This document shows, one piece after another, positions 1-9,653 of a stretch of 64,000 bases of DNA; position 1 is the stretch's first letter, and each line of letters starts with the position of its first letter. The notes beneath the pieces are model-generated. The model was not told the origin of the DNA. It saw only the letters and a list, made by a program, of their open reading frames with translations, and did not search any database. The DNA comes from Catellatospora sp. TT07R-123 (GTDB lineage: Bacteria > Actinomycetota > Actinomycetes > Mycobacteriales > Micromonosporaceae). The position numbers and the translations under genes are program-made. The stretch is from assembly GCF_018327705.1 (NCBI RefSeq), contig NZ_BNEM01000001.1, positions 3,844,001-3,908,000 on the forward strand, given 5' to 3'.

Positions 1-152
1 CACCCGGCGGCCGTCCACGCCAGCGCGAACCCGACCAGGGTCAGCCAGCGCACCGCCCGGGAGCGGGTCCGCCGCTCCTCCGGCTCCGGAGCGGGCTCAC
101 GCCCGTGCCCGAGCCCGAGCAGATCCTCGATCGAAGAGCCGTCGTCGGTCAC
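1..152 (-). CDS. Partial membrane protein, N-terminal 50 residues
   Basis: Only the 5' end of this minus-strand gene is present; it runs off the left edge. The GTG start overlaps the stop of the DUF4129 gene by 4 nt (GTGA), so the two are probably translationally coupled. The visible residues are an acidic, charged N-terminus (starting VTDDGSSIEDLLG), an Arg-rich stretch, and then the beginning of a hydrophobic segment (WLTLVGFALAWTAAG) that looks like a first membrane span. I do not recognise the family. In actinobacteria the DUF4129 gene often sits with MoxR/DUF58/transglutaminase-type genes, which is weak context only. Confidence 0.6.
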   Translation of the reverse strand, partial: MTDDGSSIEDLLGLGHGREPAPEPEERRTRSRAVRWLTLVGFALAWTAAG

Positions 153-859
153 GCCAGGACCTCCTGTCCGGGTTCGGCCAGCTCGGCGCGCAGGCGGCGC
201 AGGGACGAGCGGGCCTGCTCGCGCATGCCGCCGTCGACGCGGTGGGTGGCGAAGCGGGCGCGCCGGTAGACGTCGGCGAACCCGTTGAGCACGTCGGAGC
301 TCAGGCGGCGGCCGACCAGCATCCGCACGACCAGGTCGGTGGCGGTGTCGCCGGGCAGCCGGGCCACGCCCGCGGCTGCGGCGGCCTGCTCCAGCCGCAC
401 CCAGCAGGCGATCACGGCGGTGCGCGGGTCGGCGGCGTCGTCGTCGAGGTCGAGCAGGCCCGCGTCCAGCGCCGCCATCACGTCGGCCTCGGCGGTGGCC
501 TGCGCCAGCTTGACCGGTGGCCGCTCGCGGATGGCCCGGCGGCGGAACCGGGTGGTCGACCGGGCGGCCGCGCCGAGCAGCACCACCAGCACCACGGCGC
601 CGATGGCCAGCAACACCCCGACCGCGACCAGGCCGACCCAGCCCGTGCCGCTGTCGGCGACGGGCTGCTCCGATGCGGACGGCGTGGGCGCCGGCGCGCT
701 GGGCGACGGCGTGGCGCTGGCCGAGGCGGTCGGCTGGGCCCCCTGGCCGTCGGGCGTCGCGCGGCCGATCGGCAGCACGGAGACCGAGGCGGCGGCCGCC
801 GCCACCGTGAGCAGCGCGGCCACGGCCAGCAACGGCCACCAGCGACGCAACGCTTCCAT
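149..859 (-). CDS. DUF4129 domain membrane protein
   Basis: A 236-residue protein. It has an N-terminal hydrophobic segment (about residues 9-30), an Ala/Pro/Ser/Thr-rich extracytoplasmic linker (about 35-70), a second membrane span (about 75-97), and a cytoplasmic C-terminal half. The C-terminal helical part, with the pattern AVIACWVRLEQ and later ADVYRRARF, matches the DUF4129 domain. This domain is often found at the end of transglutaminase-like proteins or as a stand-alone gene in MoxR/DUF58 clusters. The exact biochemical role is unknown. The start is ATG and the gene overlaps the next minus-strand gene by 4 nt. Confidence 0.8.
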   Translation of the reverse strand: MEALRRWWPLLAVAALLTVAAAAASVSVLPIGRATPDGQGAQPTASASATPSPSAPAPTPSASEQPVADSGTGWVGLVAVGVLLAIGAVVLVVLLGAAARSTTRFRRRAIRERPPVKLAQATAEADVMAALDAGLLDLDDDAADPRTAVIACWVRLEQAAAAAGVARLPGDTATDLVVRMLVGRRLSSDVLNGFADVYRRARFATHRVDGGMREQARSSLRRLRAELAEPGQEVLA

Positions 860-903
860 GGTTCCCCGCTCGTGCGAACGTCAACGTGTCGGCCGGTGCC
901 CGG

Positions 904-1620
904 TCAGTCGAGGTCGGCCAGCGCCCGGGCCTGCCGCAACACGTCGTCCAGCATGGCGGGTGTGAGCCGCCCGGTAAAGGTGTTCTGCTGGCTGACGTGG
1001 TACGAACCGAGCAGCGCCGGGACTCCCCCGGCGCCCTCGACCGCGTCCATCCGGAACAGCGCGCCGTGCCCGAAGGCCGGGCGCGGCACCGGGGGGCGCA
1101 CGCCGTACACCGTGGACAGCGTAGGCCACCACGCGCTCCACGCGAACGCGCCGAGCGCGATCACCACCCGCAGTGTCGGGCGCAGCAGCGTGACCTCGCG
1201 GTGCAGCCACGGCGCGCAGGTGTCCCGCTCGACCGGGGTGGGCTTGTTGTCCGGCGGGGCGCAGCGGACGGCGGCGGCGATCCGCACGTGGCGCAGGGTC
1301 AGGCCGTCGTCGCGGGAGACGCTGGTGGCCTGGTTGGCCAGCCCGGTCCGGTGCATGGCGGCGAACAGCACGTCGCCGCTGCGGTCGCCGGTGAAGATGC
1401 GCCCGGTGCGGTTGCCGCCGTGCGCGGCCGGGGCCAGCCCGAGGATGAGGATGCGGGCGTCGGCGGGGCCGAAGCCGGGCACGGGGCGGCCCCAGTATTC
1501 CTGGTCGCGGAAGGCCGCCCGTTTGACCGCGGCGACCTCCTCCCGCCAGGCCACCAGCCGGGGGCAGGCCCGGCAGGCGGAGATCTGATCGTCGAGCGCG
1601 GCCAGCTCGGCCGCGGTCAC
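904..1620 (-). CDS. Uracil-DNA glycosylase, family 5 (UdgB-like)
   Basis: A 238-residue protein expected to excise uracil, and possibly other deaminated bases, from DNA. The motif [15 protein letters not shown] (about residues 60-75) followed by IFTGDRSG, and the C-terminal [16 protein letters not shown], are typical of the Fe-S family-5 enzymes. Cys16 and Cys19 (CRAC), with two further Cys in RCAPPDNK...RDTCAPW, can supply the 4Fe-4S cluster. The GTG start overlaps the stop of the upstream dienelactone hydrolase gene (GTGA), which is why I chose it over longer possibilities. The window also has a family-1 enzyme (ung) at 47,695-48,369. Confidence 0.88.
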   Translation of the reverse strand: MTAAELAALDDQISACRACPRLVAWREEVAAVKRAAFRDQEYWGRPVPGFGPADARILILGLAPAAHGGNRTGRIFTGDRSGDVLFAAMHRTGLANQATSVSRDDGLTLRHVRIAAAVRCAPPDNKPTPVERDTCAPWLHREVTLLRPTLRVVIALGAFAWSAWWPTLSTVYGVRPPVPRPAFGHGALFRMDAVEGAGGVPALLGSYHVSQQNTFTGRLTPAMLDDVLRQARALADLD

Positions 1621-2297
1621 CGGGGGTTGCGCAGCAGTTCGACGGTGCGGGCCCAGGCCGAGGCGGTGGCGTGGGCGTTGTACACCTCGGGCCGGTCGTC
1701 GTTGACGAAGGCGTGCTTGGTGCCGGGGTAGTCGTACACGACGCAGGTGCCGCCGGCGCCCTCGATGGCGGCCTGGGCGGTCTTGATGCCCTCGGCGGCG
1801 GAGGTGCCGTCCTCCTCGCTGCAATGGATCATCGCGGTCTTGCCCGCGTAGTTGCTCCACTGCGGCGCCATGCGCTCCCACGGCAGGGCCGGGTAGAAGC
1901 CGACCGCGGTAGTGATCTTGTCGCTGACCGTGCCGGACCACAGGGCCAGGCTGCCGCCCATGCAGAAGCCGACGACGCCGACGCCGCCGGTCGCCTCCGG
2001 GCGCTGGGACAGGTATTCGGCCGCGCCCGCGATGTCCCGGGCGGCCTGGTCCATGGCCAGGCCCATCATCAGCCGGAGCGCCTCGTCGGGCTCGGTGGTC
2101 TGCACGCCGTGGTACAGGTCGGGCGCGAGCGCGACGAACCCGGCCGCGGCGAAGCGGTCGGCGAGCGAGACGATGTGCGGGACCAGGCCCCACCATTCCT
2201 GGATCACGATGACCGCAGGCCCGCTGCCCTCTTTCGGCAGCGCGAGGTAGCCCTCGCTCGTACCCCCGTTGCTGGGGAAGCTAACCATTTCACCCAT
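1617..2297 (-). CDS. Dienelactone hydrolase family protein
   Basis: A 226-residue cytoplasmic alpha/beta hydrolase. The nucleophile elbow is GFCMGGS with Cys112. Asp163 (EEDGTS) and His195 (TKHAF) complete a Cys-Asp-His triad as in dienelactone hydrolase (carboxymethylenebutenolidase). The natural substrate cannot be read from the sequence. Many actinobacterial members are general esterases rather than chloroaromatic-pathway enzymes, and no other aromatic catabolism genes are nearby. It is followed with a 4-nt overlap by the family-5 uracil-DNA glycosylase. Confidence 0.88.
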   Translation of the reverse strand: MGEMVSFPSNGGTSEGYLALPKEGSGPAVIVIQEWWGLVPHIVSLADRFAAAGFVALAPDLYHGVQTTEPDEALRLMMGLAMDQAARDIAGAAEYLSQRPEATGGVGVVGFCMGGSLALWSGTVSDKITTAVGFYPALPWERMAPQWSNYAGKTAMIHCSEEDGTSAAEGIKTAQAAIEGAGGTCVVYDYPGTKHAFVNDDRPEVYNAHATASAWARTVELLRNPR

Positions 2298-2389
2298 CGG
2301 TCGTCCTCCTGTCGGTCAGTCGTCATCGGCTGGTCGCACAGTCGTGGCGTTCGGGGTAGCCAACCACACCGGACGGTACCGGGGAAGAC

Positions 2390-2444
2390 AGCGGCGGCGT
2401 GGCGAAAGTTACGACTTGTCGCAGTAACTCACCACGCCGCCGCT
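2390..2444 (-). terminator. Hairpin terminator after the 2469-2951 gene
   Basis: A perfect 13-bp outer stem (2390-2402 with 2432-2444, core GCGGCGTGG) encloses a second 6-bp stem (2407-2412 AGTTAC with 2424-2429 GTAACT). It begins 24 nt after the stop codon of the LppU-like gene on the minus strand. There is no T-run, as is usual in high-GC actinobacteria. Confidence 0.7.
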
Positions 2445-2468
2445 CTGATAACGCTCAGGTGAGAGAGA

Positions 2469-2951
2469 TCACTTCACGCTCGTCAGGCAGAGGACGTCGC
2501 CCTTGGCCTCGCTGTCGTTGGAGTCGCCGACCCACAGCATGCTGCGGACCCCGCTGAACTCGGTGCACACGGAGTCCAGCTGGCTGAAGCCGTGGCTGGT
2601 GTACCGGCCCTCGACGATGCCGACGACCTTGTTCACCGCCTCCGGGGCGGCGCAGTCGACGACCTTCATCTTGGCCACGTTGACCTGGTAGGCCGTGATG
2701 CAGTCACCGGGCTGAGCCGCGCTCACGTCGCCGAGCAGGCGGCTCAGCAGGTCCGTCTGCGTGATGACCCCGCAGGCCGCGACGAGGACGACCAGGACCG
2801 AGACGACGATGATGCGGGCCCTGCGGGTCTTGCCGGCCTTGGCCTCGGCCGCGTCCGCGGCCGCGGTGTAGAAGGCGGCGGCGTCCGACGCGGGGTCGAC
2901 CGGCGCGGCGGCGGCCGGCTGCTGCGGGACAGGGAGTTCCTGCTCGCTCAT
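2469..2951 (-). CDS. LppU/SCO3897-like membrane-anchored protein (copy A)
   Basis: A 160-residue protein with a Pro/Ala-rich cytoplasmic N-terminus, one membrane span (about residues 48-70, rich in Val/Leu) and an exported C-terminal domain. The exported domain has the pattern PGDCITAY...VVDCAAPEA...VVGIV...DVLCL, typical of the actinobacterial LppU/SCO3897 family, with four Cys that could form two disulfides. The ATG at 2951 was chosen because GGAGG lies just upstream and because it gives the same MSEQE start as the paralogue at 3149-3622. Function is unknown. The two copies are separated by a terminator, so each probably has its own transcript. Confidence 0.75.
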   Translation of the reverse strand: MSEQELPVPQQPAAAAPVDPASDAAAFYTAAADAAEAKAGKTRRARIIVVSVLVVLVAACGVITQTDLLSRLLGDVSAAQPGDCITAYQVNVAKMKVVDCAAPEAVNKVVGIVEGRYTSHGFSQLDSVCTEFSGVRSMLWVGDSNDSEAKGDVLCLTSVK

Positions 2952-3081
2952 GAAGTACTTCCTCCGGGGGTACGCCTCCGGCACGTGAAGGCGCGGAGGC
3001 AGGCACTTCTCGCGTGATCGCGAAGATCGTCACCGTAGCGGCAGACGATCTTTCCCCGGATCCCGAATTCGGTCGGAACTT

Positions 3082-3123
3082 GCGGCGGGGCGGGCCCCCT
3101 GTCGTGGTGGCCCGCCCCGCCGC
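3082..3123 (-). terminator. Hairpin terminator after the 3149-3622 gene
   Basis: A perfect 15-bp GC-only stem (3082-3096 with 3109-3123) and a 12-nt loop, 25 nt downstream of the minus-strand stop codon. Confidence 0.78.
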
Positions 3124-3148
3124 TTCGGCCTTGCTCAGGCCGGTTGCG

Positions 3149-3622
3149 TCACTTGGTGGTGGAGACCAGGCACCACACGTCGCCCGTGCCGGTGTCGCCG
3201 ACCCAGATCGCCTTCTCGGCGTCCGGGTACGCGGTGCACGGGTTGTCCTCGATCTGGAAGGAGGCGCTGGTGTACTTGTCCTCGACGATGCCGACGACCT
3301 TGTTGGCCGCCTTCGGGTCGGCGCAGTCCACGACCTTGGCGTCGTCCACGTTGTTGCCGTACTCGTTGATGCAGTCGCCGACGTCGGCGGTCTGCACGGC
3401 GCCGGTGATGTTGTCCCACAGGCTGCCGAGGCCCCAGGCGGCGCCGAACTTGACCACGCCGATGATGACGATGACCACGATCACGCCGAGGATGCTGAGG
3501 AGCTTGCTGCTCTTCTTGGGCTCCTCAGCAGCGACGGGGGCGGCCGGAACCGGCGACTCGGCGCCCGCGGCCGGCGGCTCGTACGCCGGGGGCTGCTGGG
3601 TGGGGTTTTCCTGCTCGCTCAT
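3149..3622 (-). CDS. LppU/SCO3897-like membrane-anchored protein (copy B)
   Basis: A 157-residue paralogue of the protein at 2469-2951, in the same orientation. It shares the start MSEQE, a Pro-rich tail, one membrane span (about 42-60, ILGVIVVIVIIGVV) and the exported domain with GDCINEYG, KVVDCADPKA, NKVVGIVEDKYTS and DVWCL. The shared block NKVVGIVE(D/G)(K/R)YTS makes a tandem duplication clear, although the hydrophobic and linker parts have diverged. The ATG is preceded by a GGAGGAAG Shine-Dalgarno on the minus strand. Function is unknown; an extracytoplasmic role is likely from topology. Confidence 0.75.
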   Translation of the reverse strand: MSEQENPTQQPPAYEPPAAGAESPVPAAPVAAEEPKKSSKLLSILGVIVVIVIIGVVKFGAAWGLGSLWDNITGAVQTADVGDCINEYGNNVDDAKVVDCADPKAANKVVGIVEDKYTSASFQIEDNPCTAYPDAEKAIWVGDTGTGDVWCLVSTTK

Positions 3623-3835
3623 TGCTTCTTCCTCCAGGGGTGCGCCCGCTGGCGCACATCGGCCCCCGCAGGCGAAGAGGTCTCACGCAGGCACGGAGAC
3701 CGGCACACCTTAGCGTTTGCTGAACGCCATAGGGAAACTGGAATGCCCGGTGCCCGAAACATCCTCATCACCCGGCGTGACCAGGGGCGCACCACCCGCC
3801 GTCATGGCAGGCAGCACGCCCCTGGCGATCGTCGG

Positions 3836-4933
3836 TCAGCGGCTCGCGCTGGGCCGTGGCGTCGGACCGGCGCTCGGCGACGCCGGCAGCGCCGCCGACG
3901 GTGACGCGGTCGGCGCGGGCGCCGACGGCTGCGGCGACGCGGTCGGGTCCGCCCACGGCAGCGGCTGCGGCTGCCCCGGCATCCAGTTCACCGGCGGCTT
4001 CGCGGTGTTCCCGCAGGCGGGGTACGACACCTGCCAGGCCAGGTCGGTGAAGTCGACCGGCTCGCCCGAGTACGGCATGGTCTCGTCGTTCAGCACCTGC
4101 AGGCCCTTGTCCGGCGACCAGGCGAGCGCCTGGCGGGTGCCCAGTTTCGGCAGCATCTGGGCGCAGTAGCCCAGCAGCACCGGGTCGCCGTTCTGGTCGA
4201 CCAGGCGGGCGTCCGGGATGAGCTGCCCGTCCGGCCCGACCACCCAGACGTCGCGGACCTGCTCGTATGGGTTGTAGTAGTCGGCGACGGTGTCGTAGTT
4301 GCGCCCGTCGAGCTCCTGGTCGGCCACGCCGTAGTAGACGACCCCGAACCCGGCCAGGCCCAGCGACGCGGCCAGCAGCGCCAGCCGCAGCGGCAACTGC
4401 CGGGGGCGGCCGTTGCGGCCGACCCAGATCGACGCGACCACGCACGCCGCCAGCAGCAGGATTCCGACGACGAGGTTGCCGCTGACCCGGGGCACCAGGC
4501 CGAAGCGGACCACGCCGGGCAGTTGCGCGATGAAGATGGCCAGCAGCCAGCCGCGCAGCACCCACCAGGCCGGGCGCAGCGCCCGCAGGAACTCCCCCGC
4601 CCGCTCGTATCCGAGCACGGTGCCCACCCGGCGGTCGAGCCCGTTCAGGCGGCCGCGCCAGCGCGTGGTCCACCGGGCGGCGCGCCCGCCCAGCCCGCTG
4701 GGACCCCCCGTGTGGCCCAGCGAGGCGCGCAGCTCCGCGGCGTACGCCGCCGGGGTGCCGAGGCGGTCGGCCAGGGTGGCGCCGCCGCCCTCGGCGGCGA
4801 CCTCCGCGGCGACCTCGGCCAGGTGCGCCGGCAGGTCCTCCAGCAGTTCCTCGCGTACGTCGTCGGGCAGGTCGCCCAGTGCCGCGCCGACGGCGGCCAC
4901 GTACCTGACGATGTCATCCTGTTCGACGCTCAT
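3836..4933 (-). CDS. HAAS-domain membrane protein, partner of PadR
   Basis: A 365-residue protein. Residues 1-70 form an acidic helical domain (DIVRYVAAVGAAL, REELLEDLPAHLAEV) of the HAAS/DUF1700 type found in PadR-controlled membrane proteins. It is followed by about three membrane spans (about 125-145, 150-170, 180-205), a large exported domain with two Cys, and a Pro/Ser/Thr/Ala-rich C-terminal tail (about 320-365). The ATG overlaps the padR stop by 4 nt, so the two genes form one translationally coupled operon. In such modules HAAS proteins are the likely output of PadR control. The signal and function are unknown. Confidence 0.75.
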   Translation of the reverse strand: MSVEQDDIVRYVAAVGAALGDLPDDVREELLEDLPAHLAEVAAEVAAEGGGATLADRLGTPAAYAAELRASLGHTGGPSGLGGRAARWTTRWRGRLNGLDRRVGTVLGYERAGEFLRALRPAWWVLRGWLLAIFIAQLPGVVRFGLVPRVSGNLVVGILLLAACVVASIWVGRNGRPRQLPLRLALLAASLGLAGFGVVYYGVADQELDGRNYDTVADYYNPYEQVRDVWVVGPDGQLIPDARLVDQNGDPVLLGYCAQMLPKLGTRQALAWSPDKGLQVLNDETMPYSGEPVDFTDLAWQVSYPACGNTAKPPVNWMPGQPQPLPWADPTASPQPSAPAPTASPSAALPASPSAGPTPRPSASR

Positions 4934-5253
4934 GCCGGCTCCCGCAGCAGCAGTTCCATGGTGGACGCGAACTCGCGCCAGACCTCGCCGCCCTGCTTGA
5001 GCTGGGCCCGGCCGGCCGGGTTGAGCGCGTAGTACTTGCGGTGCGGTCCCTCTTCGGACGGCACCACGTAGGTGGTGAGGTAGCCCGCGGCGAACAGCCG
5101 GCGCAGCGTGCCGTAGACCGACGCGTCGCCGATCTCGGACAGCCCGGCGGTGCGCAGGCGGCGCAGGATGTCGTACCCGTAGCCGTCGTCGTCGCGCAGC
5201 ACGGCGAGGACGGCCAGGTCGAGCACTCCCTTCAGGAGTTGCGTGGTATCCAC
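4930..5253 (-). CDS. PadR family transcriptional regulator
   Basis: A 107-residue winged-helix regulator. The N-terminal helices (LLKGVLDLAVLAVL), the DGYGYDILRRLR segment, the recognition region (DASVYGTLRRLFAAGYL) and the wing (EEGPHRKYYALNPAG) are classic PadR features. The GTG at 5253 is preferred because a good -10 box ends 7 nt before it, so the transcript probably starts at or next to the GTG (leaderless), and because the frame upstream lacks family similarity. It is co-transcribed with the HAAS membrane protein. Autoregulation is likely because an inverted repeat lies within its own promoter. Confidence 0.85.
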   Translation of the reverse strand: MDTTQLLKGVLDLAVLAVLRDDDGYGYDILRRLRTAGLSEIGDASVYGTLRRLFAAGYLTTYVVPSEEGPHRKYYALNPAGRAQLKQGGEVWREFASTMELLLREPA

Positions 5254-5260
5254 GCACAAG

Positions 5261-5289
5261 AGAGTACTGTCGTATGCACAGTAGTGCAA
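5261..5289 (-). promoter_or_regulatory. padR promoter, probably leaderless
   Basis: On the minus strand TTGCAC (5289-5284) and TACTCT (5266-5261) are separated by exactly 17 bp, matching -35 and -10 hexamers of housekeeping promoters. The -10 ends 7 nt before the GTG start codon at 5253, so the mRNA would begin at or next to the start codon. Confidence 0.65.
5265..5288. promoter_or_regulatory. Candidate PadR operator
   Basis: TACTGT (5265-5270) and ACAGTA (5278-5283) form an inverted repeat with a 7-bp spacer, lying between the -35 and -10 boxes. A second, overlapping palindrome TGCAC-AGTA-GTGCA covers 5275-5288. A dimeric PadR bound here would block polymerase. Assignment to PadR is inferred from position. 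Confidence 0.5.
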
Positions 5290-5332
5290 CGGCGAGCCGC
5301 CGTGCGTCCCCACTCAAGGTGGTGAGCTGCGG

Positions 5333-6229
5333 TTACGCCAGGGAGGAGGCGATGCCGTCGAGGATGTCGTGCTCCGACACGACCAGTTCCGTGCTGCCGG
5401 TGCGGCGCATGATCTGCCGCAGGATCAGCGCCCCGGCCGGGATCACGTCGACCCGGCCCGGGTGGATCGCCCCGATCGCGGCCCGGCCCGCGTGGTCCAG
5501 CGAGGTCAGCCGGTCGGTGATCTCCTCGACCGCCGCCAGCGGCACCACCGCGTGGTGGGTCAGCTCCGGCCGGTAGGACTCCAGGCCCAGCGCGATGCCC
5601 GCCACCGTGGTCACCGTGCCCGCGACCCCCACCAGCGTGGCCGGTTCGGCCCCGACCGCCGCCAGCGCGCGGTCGATCGCCGCGTCGATGTCGGCGACGG
5701 CGGCGGCCGCCTCCGCCGCGGTCGGCGGGTCGGACGGCAGGTGGCGTTCGGTCATCCGGACCGAGCCGATGTCCATGCTGATCGCGGCGCGCACCTCGCG
5801 CGCACCCCGGACGAACTCGGTGGAACCGCCGCCGATGTCGATGACCAGGCGCTCGCCGCCCTCGGGCAGCCCGTCGACGGCGCCCCGGAACGACAGGGCG
5901 GCCTCCTCGTCGCCGCTGATGACCTCGGCGGGCCGGCCCAGCGTGGCGAGCACCATCGCGTGGAAGTCTTCGGCGTTGGCCGCGTCGCGAGTCGCGCTGG
6001 TCGCCACCATCCGCACCCGGTCGGCGCCGTGGCGCGCGATCAGCCCGGTGTACTCGGCCAGGGCGATCCGGGTGCGCTCGATGGCCGCCGGGTCGAGGCG
6101 CCCGGTGCGGTCCACGCCCGCCCCGAGCCGCACGATGTGCATCTCGCGCGCGAGCTCGCGCCCGTTCTCGGTGATCAGCAGGCGGATCGAGTTCGTGCCG
6201 CAATCGATGGCGGCGACAGCGTCTCCCAC
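5333..6229 (-). CDS. ppx: Exopolyphosphatase (Ppx/GppA family)
   Basis: A 298-residue member of the ASKHA-fold Ppx/GppA family, which removes terminal phosphate from polyphosphate or hydrolyses pppGpp. The phosphate-1 motif AAIDCGTNSIRLL is at the N-terminus, followed by ATSATRDAAN, the catalytic-site region VISGDEEAALSF, the phosphate-2 motif DIGGGSTEF and the adenosine-type motif VGVAGTVTT. At about 300 residues it is a short actinobacterial form lacking the C-terminal HD-like domain of E. coli Ppx. The GTG at 6229 was chosen because it puts the first beta strand at the N-terminus and has a purine-rich AGGGTGG upstream. It is the last gene of the eno-ftsB-DUF501 neighbourhood. Confidence 0.87.
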   Translation of the reverse strand: MGDAVAAIDCGTNSIRLLITENGRELAREMHIVRLGAGVDRTGRLDPAAIERTRIALAEYTGLIARHGADRVRMVATSATRDAANAEDFHAMVLATLGRPAEVISGDEEAALSFRGAVDGLPEGGERLVIDIGGGSTEFVRGAREVRAAISMDIGSVRMTERHLPSDPPTAAEAAAAVADIDAAIDRALAAVGAEPATLVGVAGTVTTVAGIALGLESYRPELTHHAVVPLAAVEEITDRLTSLDHAGRAAIGAIHPGRVDVIPAGALILRQIMRRTGSTELVVSEHDILDGIASSLA

Positions 6230-6266
6230 GGCCGCCACCCTACCGCCGCCCGGCTGACCGCACGGC

Positions 6267-6788
6267 TCACAGGTGCACGAGCATCCGGGTGTTGCCGAGG
6301 GTGTTCGGCTTGACCCGCTCCAGCCCCAGGAACTCCGCCACACCCTCGTCGTACGAGCGCAGCAGCTGCTCGTACACCGGCGGCGGCACCGGGGCGCCGT
6401 CGATCTCGGCGAAGCCGAACGAGCCGAAGAACCCGGTCTCGAAGGTGAGCACGAAGATGCGGCGTACGCCCAGCTCGCGGGCGTCGTCCAGCAGCGCCCC
6501 CACGATCCGGTGCCCGATGCGCTGGCCCCGGACCGTGGCGTCCACGGCCACGGTGCGGATCTCGGCCAGGTCCTCCCACAGCACGTGCAGCGCGCCGCAG
6601 CCGACCACGGTGCCGTCGTCGCGCACCGCCACCCGGAACTCCTGCACGTCCTCGTATATCGCGACGGTGGCCTTGCTCAGCAGCCGCCGCTCCCCGCTGT
6701 ACGTGTCGATCAGTCGCCGGATGCCGCGCACGTCGGCGGTGCGCGCCTTGCGGACCTCGATCTCACCCAACGCGGCCTGCCCTCTCAC
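6267..6788 (-). CDS. Amino-acid N-acetyltransferase (NAGS-like GNAT)
   Basis: A 173-residue GNAT protein resembling the short actinobacterial N-acetylglutamate synthases (the mycobacterial ArgA type), which catalyse the first step of arginine synthesis. The N-terminal VRKARTADVRGIRRLIDTY, the central LAEIRTVAVDATVRGQRIGH acetyl-CoA loop (R/Q-x-x-G type) and the C-terminal FETGFFGSFGF support this. The GTG at 6788 overlaps the DUF501 stop (GTGA) and gives the family's usual length of about 174. Substrate specificity is inferred from family similarity. Confidence 0.78.
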   Translation of the reverse strand: MRGQAALGEIEVRKARTADVRGIRRLIDTYSGERRLLSKATVAIYEDVQEFRVAVRDDGTVVGCGALHVLWEDLAEIRTVAVDATVRGQRIGHRIVGALLDDARELGVRRIFVLTFETGFFGSFGFAEIDGAPVPPPVYEQLLRSYDEGVAEFLGLERVKPNTLGNTRMLVHL

Positions 6789-7384
6789 TCTGTCTCGACA
6801 CAGGGGCCGGCCGTCCACCACGGCTCGACCAGCGTGATCACCTCGTCGCCGAACGGGTTCACCCCCGGGCCGACCGCCAGCGCGTGCCCCAGGTGCACGT
6901 GCAGGCACTTGACCCGCTCGGGCATGCCCCCGGCCGACACGTTCTCGATCTCGGCCACGTGGCCGACCGCCTCGCGGCGGGCCAGGTAGTCCTCGTGCGC
7001 GCGCAGGTAGTCGGCGCGCAGCTGCGGATCGCTGCGCAGCTGCTCGTTCATCTCGCGCATCAGGCCCGACGACTCCAGCCTGCTGCACTCCGCGGTCGCC
7101 CGCGGGCAGGTCAGGTAGAACAGCGTCGGGAACGGCGTGCCGTCGGGCAGCCGCGGCACCGTCTCCACCACGTCGGGCTTGCCGCACGGGCACCGGTGCG
7201 CCACCATCGCGGTGCCGCGCGTCGGGCGGCCCAGCTGCGCGCGTACGGCGTCGAGGTCGGCCTGGCCGGCCGGTTCCCGCACCGGCGGCGGCACCATCTC
7301 GCGTTCCATCTCGGCCTCCTCTGGCTCGGCAGGAGTCTCGGTGCTCACGGGTCTCGGTGATCGGGTGGGGACAGCGGCGGGCAC
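6785..7384 (-). CDS. DUF501 domain protein
   Basis: A 199-residue protein with the actinobacterial DUF501 domain: QLGRPTRGTAMVAHRCPCGKP, then FPTLFYLTCPRATAECSRLESSG, then VKCLHVHLGHALAVGPGVNP. Several Cys and His (CPCG, TCP, KCLHVH) suggest a metal site, but no activity is known to me. The gene is regularly found between ftsB/divIC and ppx in actinobacteria, as here. Two GTG starts are possible (7384 and 7348). Neither has a clear ribosome site, and the extra 12 residues are not conserved-looking. Confidence 0.82.
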   Translation of the reverse strand: MPAAVPTRSPRPVSTETPAEPEEAEMEREMVPPPVREPAGQADLDAVRAQLGRPTRGTAMVAHRCPCGKPDVVETVPRLPDGTPFPTLFYLTCPRATAECSRLESSGLMREMNEQLRSDPQLRADYLRAHEDYLARREAVGHVAEIENVSAGGMPERVKCLHVHLGHALAVGPGVNPFGDEVITLVEPWWTAGPCVETE

Positions 7385-7443
7385 GCCGATGGCGACTCGC
7401 GACTCTCTCGATCACCGTGACGACAAGAGCGCACTGCGGGGGC

Positions 7444-8004
7444 CTAGGGGGCGGCGGGATCCAGGCGGGACCAGACGGTGCCGTACCAGGTGGTCGGCTG
7501 CGGCGGCGGCGCGGGCTGGCGCCCGGCGTCGTGGTCGGCGGCGTGGTCGTCCCAGATCGGCACGAGCGGCGTCTGCCCGGGGTGGACCCAGAAGAACCGG
7601 CGCCGCACCTGCGCCTTGATGTACTCGTCGTCTTTCCACTTCTCGGCCTGGCGCTCCAGCCCGGCGATGCGGTCCGCCTGCGCGACCTGCGACTGCTGCA
7701 ACGCGTCGATCTCGGCGAGCTGGGTCAGGTACACGCGCACCGGGTAGGCGTAGCCGAGGGCGAGCGCGGCCAGGACGACCAGCATCGCGGTCGCGCGGCC
7801 GGTCAGGCCGTTGGGGTTCGGGGCGGTGGTGCGCTTGGCGGCGCCCGCCGCGGCGGCGCGCCGGGCGGCTGCGGGGCGGCTCAGCGAGCGGTCGCCTTCG
7901 CGGACCGCGCGGACCCCCGCGCTGCCGCGGGCGCCTCGGGCGTCGCGGGCGCCGTCACGGGGCCGCCGCACCGGTCCCTGCCCAACAGGCTGTCGCCGCT
8001 GCAC
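7444..8004 (-). CDS. ftsB: FtsB/DivIC septum formation initiator
   Basis: A 186-residue bitopic cell-division protein. It has an Arg/Ala/Pro-rich cytoplasmic tail (about residues 1-70), one membrane span (about 72-90, MLVVLAALALGYAYPV), an extracytoplasmic coiled coil (about 92-118) and the conserved YIKAQVRRRFFWVHPGQT segment of the FtsB/DivIC family. FtsB works with FtsL and FtsQ to activate septal peptidoglycan synthesis. The GTG at 8004 was preferred because GGGAGG lies a few bases upstream. A second GTG is directly next to it at 8007. Confidence 0.85.
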   Translation of the reverse strand: MQRRQPVGQGPVRRPRDGARDARGARGSAGVRAVREGDRSLSRPAAARRAAAAGAAKRTTAPNPNGLTGRATAMLVVLAALALGYAYPVRVYLTQLAEIDALQQSQVAQADRIAGLERQAEKWKDDEYIKAQVRRRFFWVHPGQTPLVPIWDDHAADHDAGRQPAPPPQPTTWYGTVWSRLDPAAP

Positions 8005-8168
8005 CACCCCTCCCTCCCCGCTGACCCACGCGATGGGTCGAAGCCCCCTCCAACATGTCGCAACAGCTGGAAGGAGCTTCGACCACATGCTAGGCGCTAC
8101 CGCGCCCCCGCGTCATATTCCGACGTCAAACCGCAGATGAGTCCTTTTCTACGGCCGCCGGAACGACT

Positions 8169-9571
<1,403 letters not shown>

Positions 9572-9653
9572 CTAACGGCATCATGTCCGCCCGCTACCGC
9601 GGGCGTGGCGACCTCAGGGCCACTTCCCCAGGTGAACGTGCCCTAAGGCAGGG

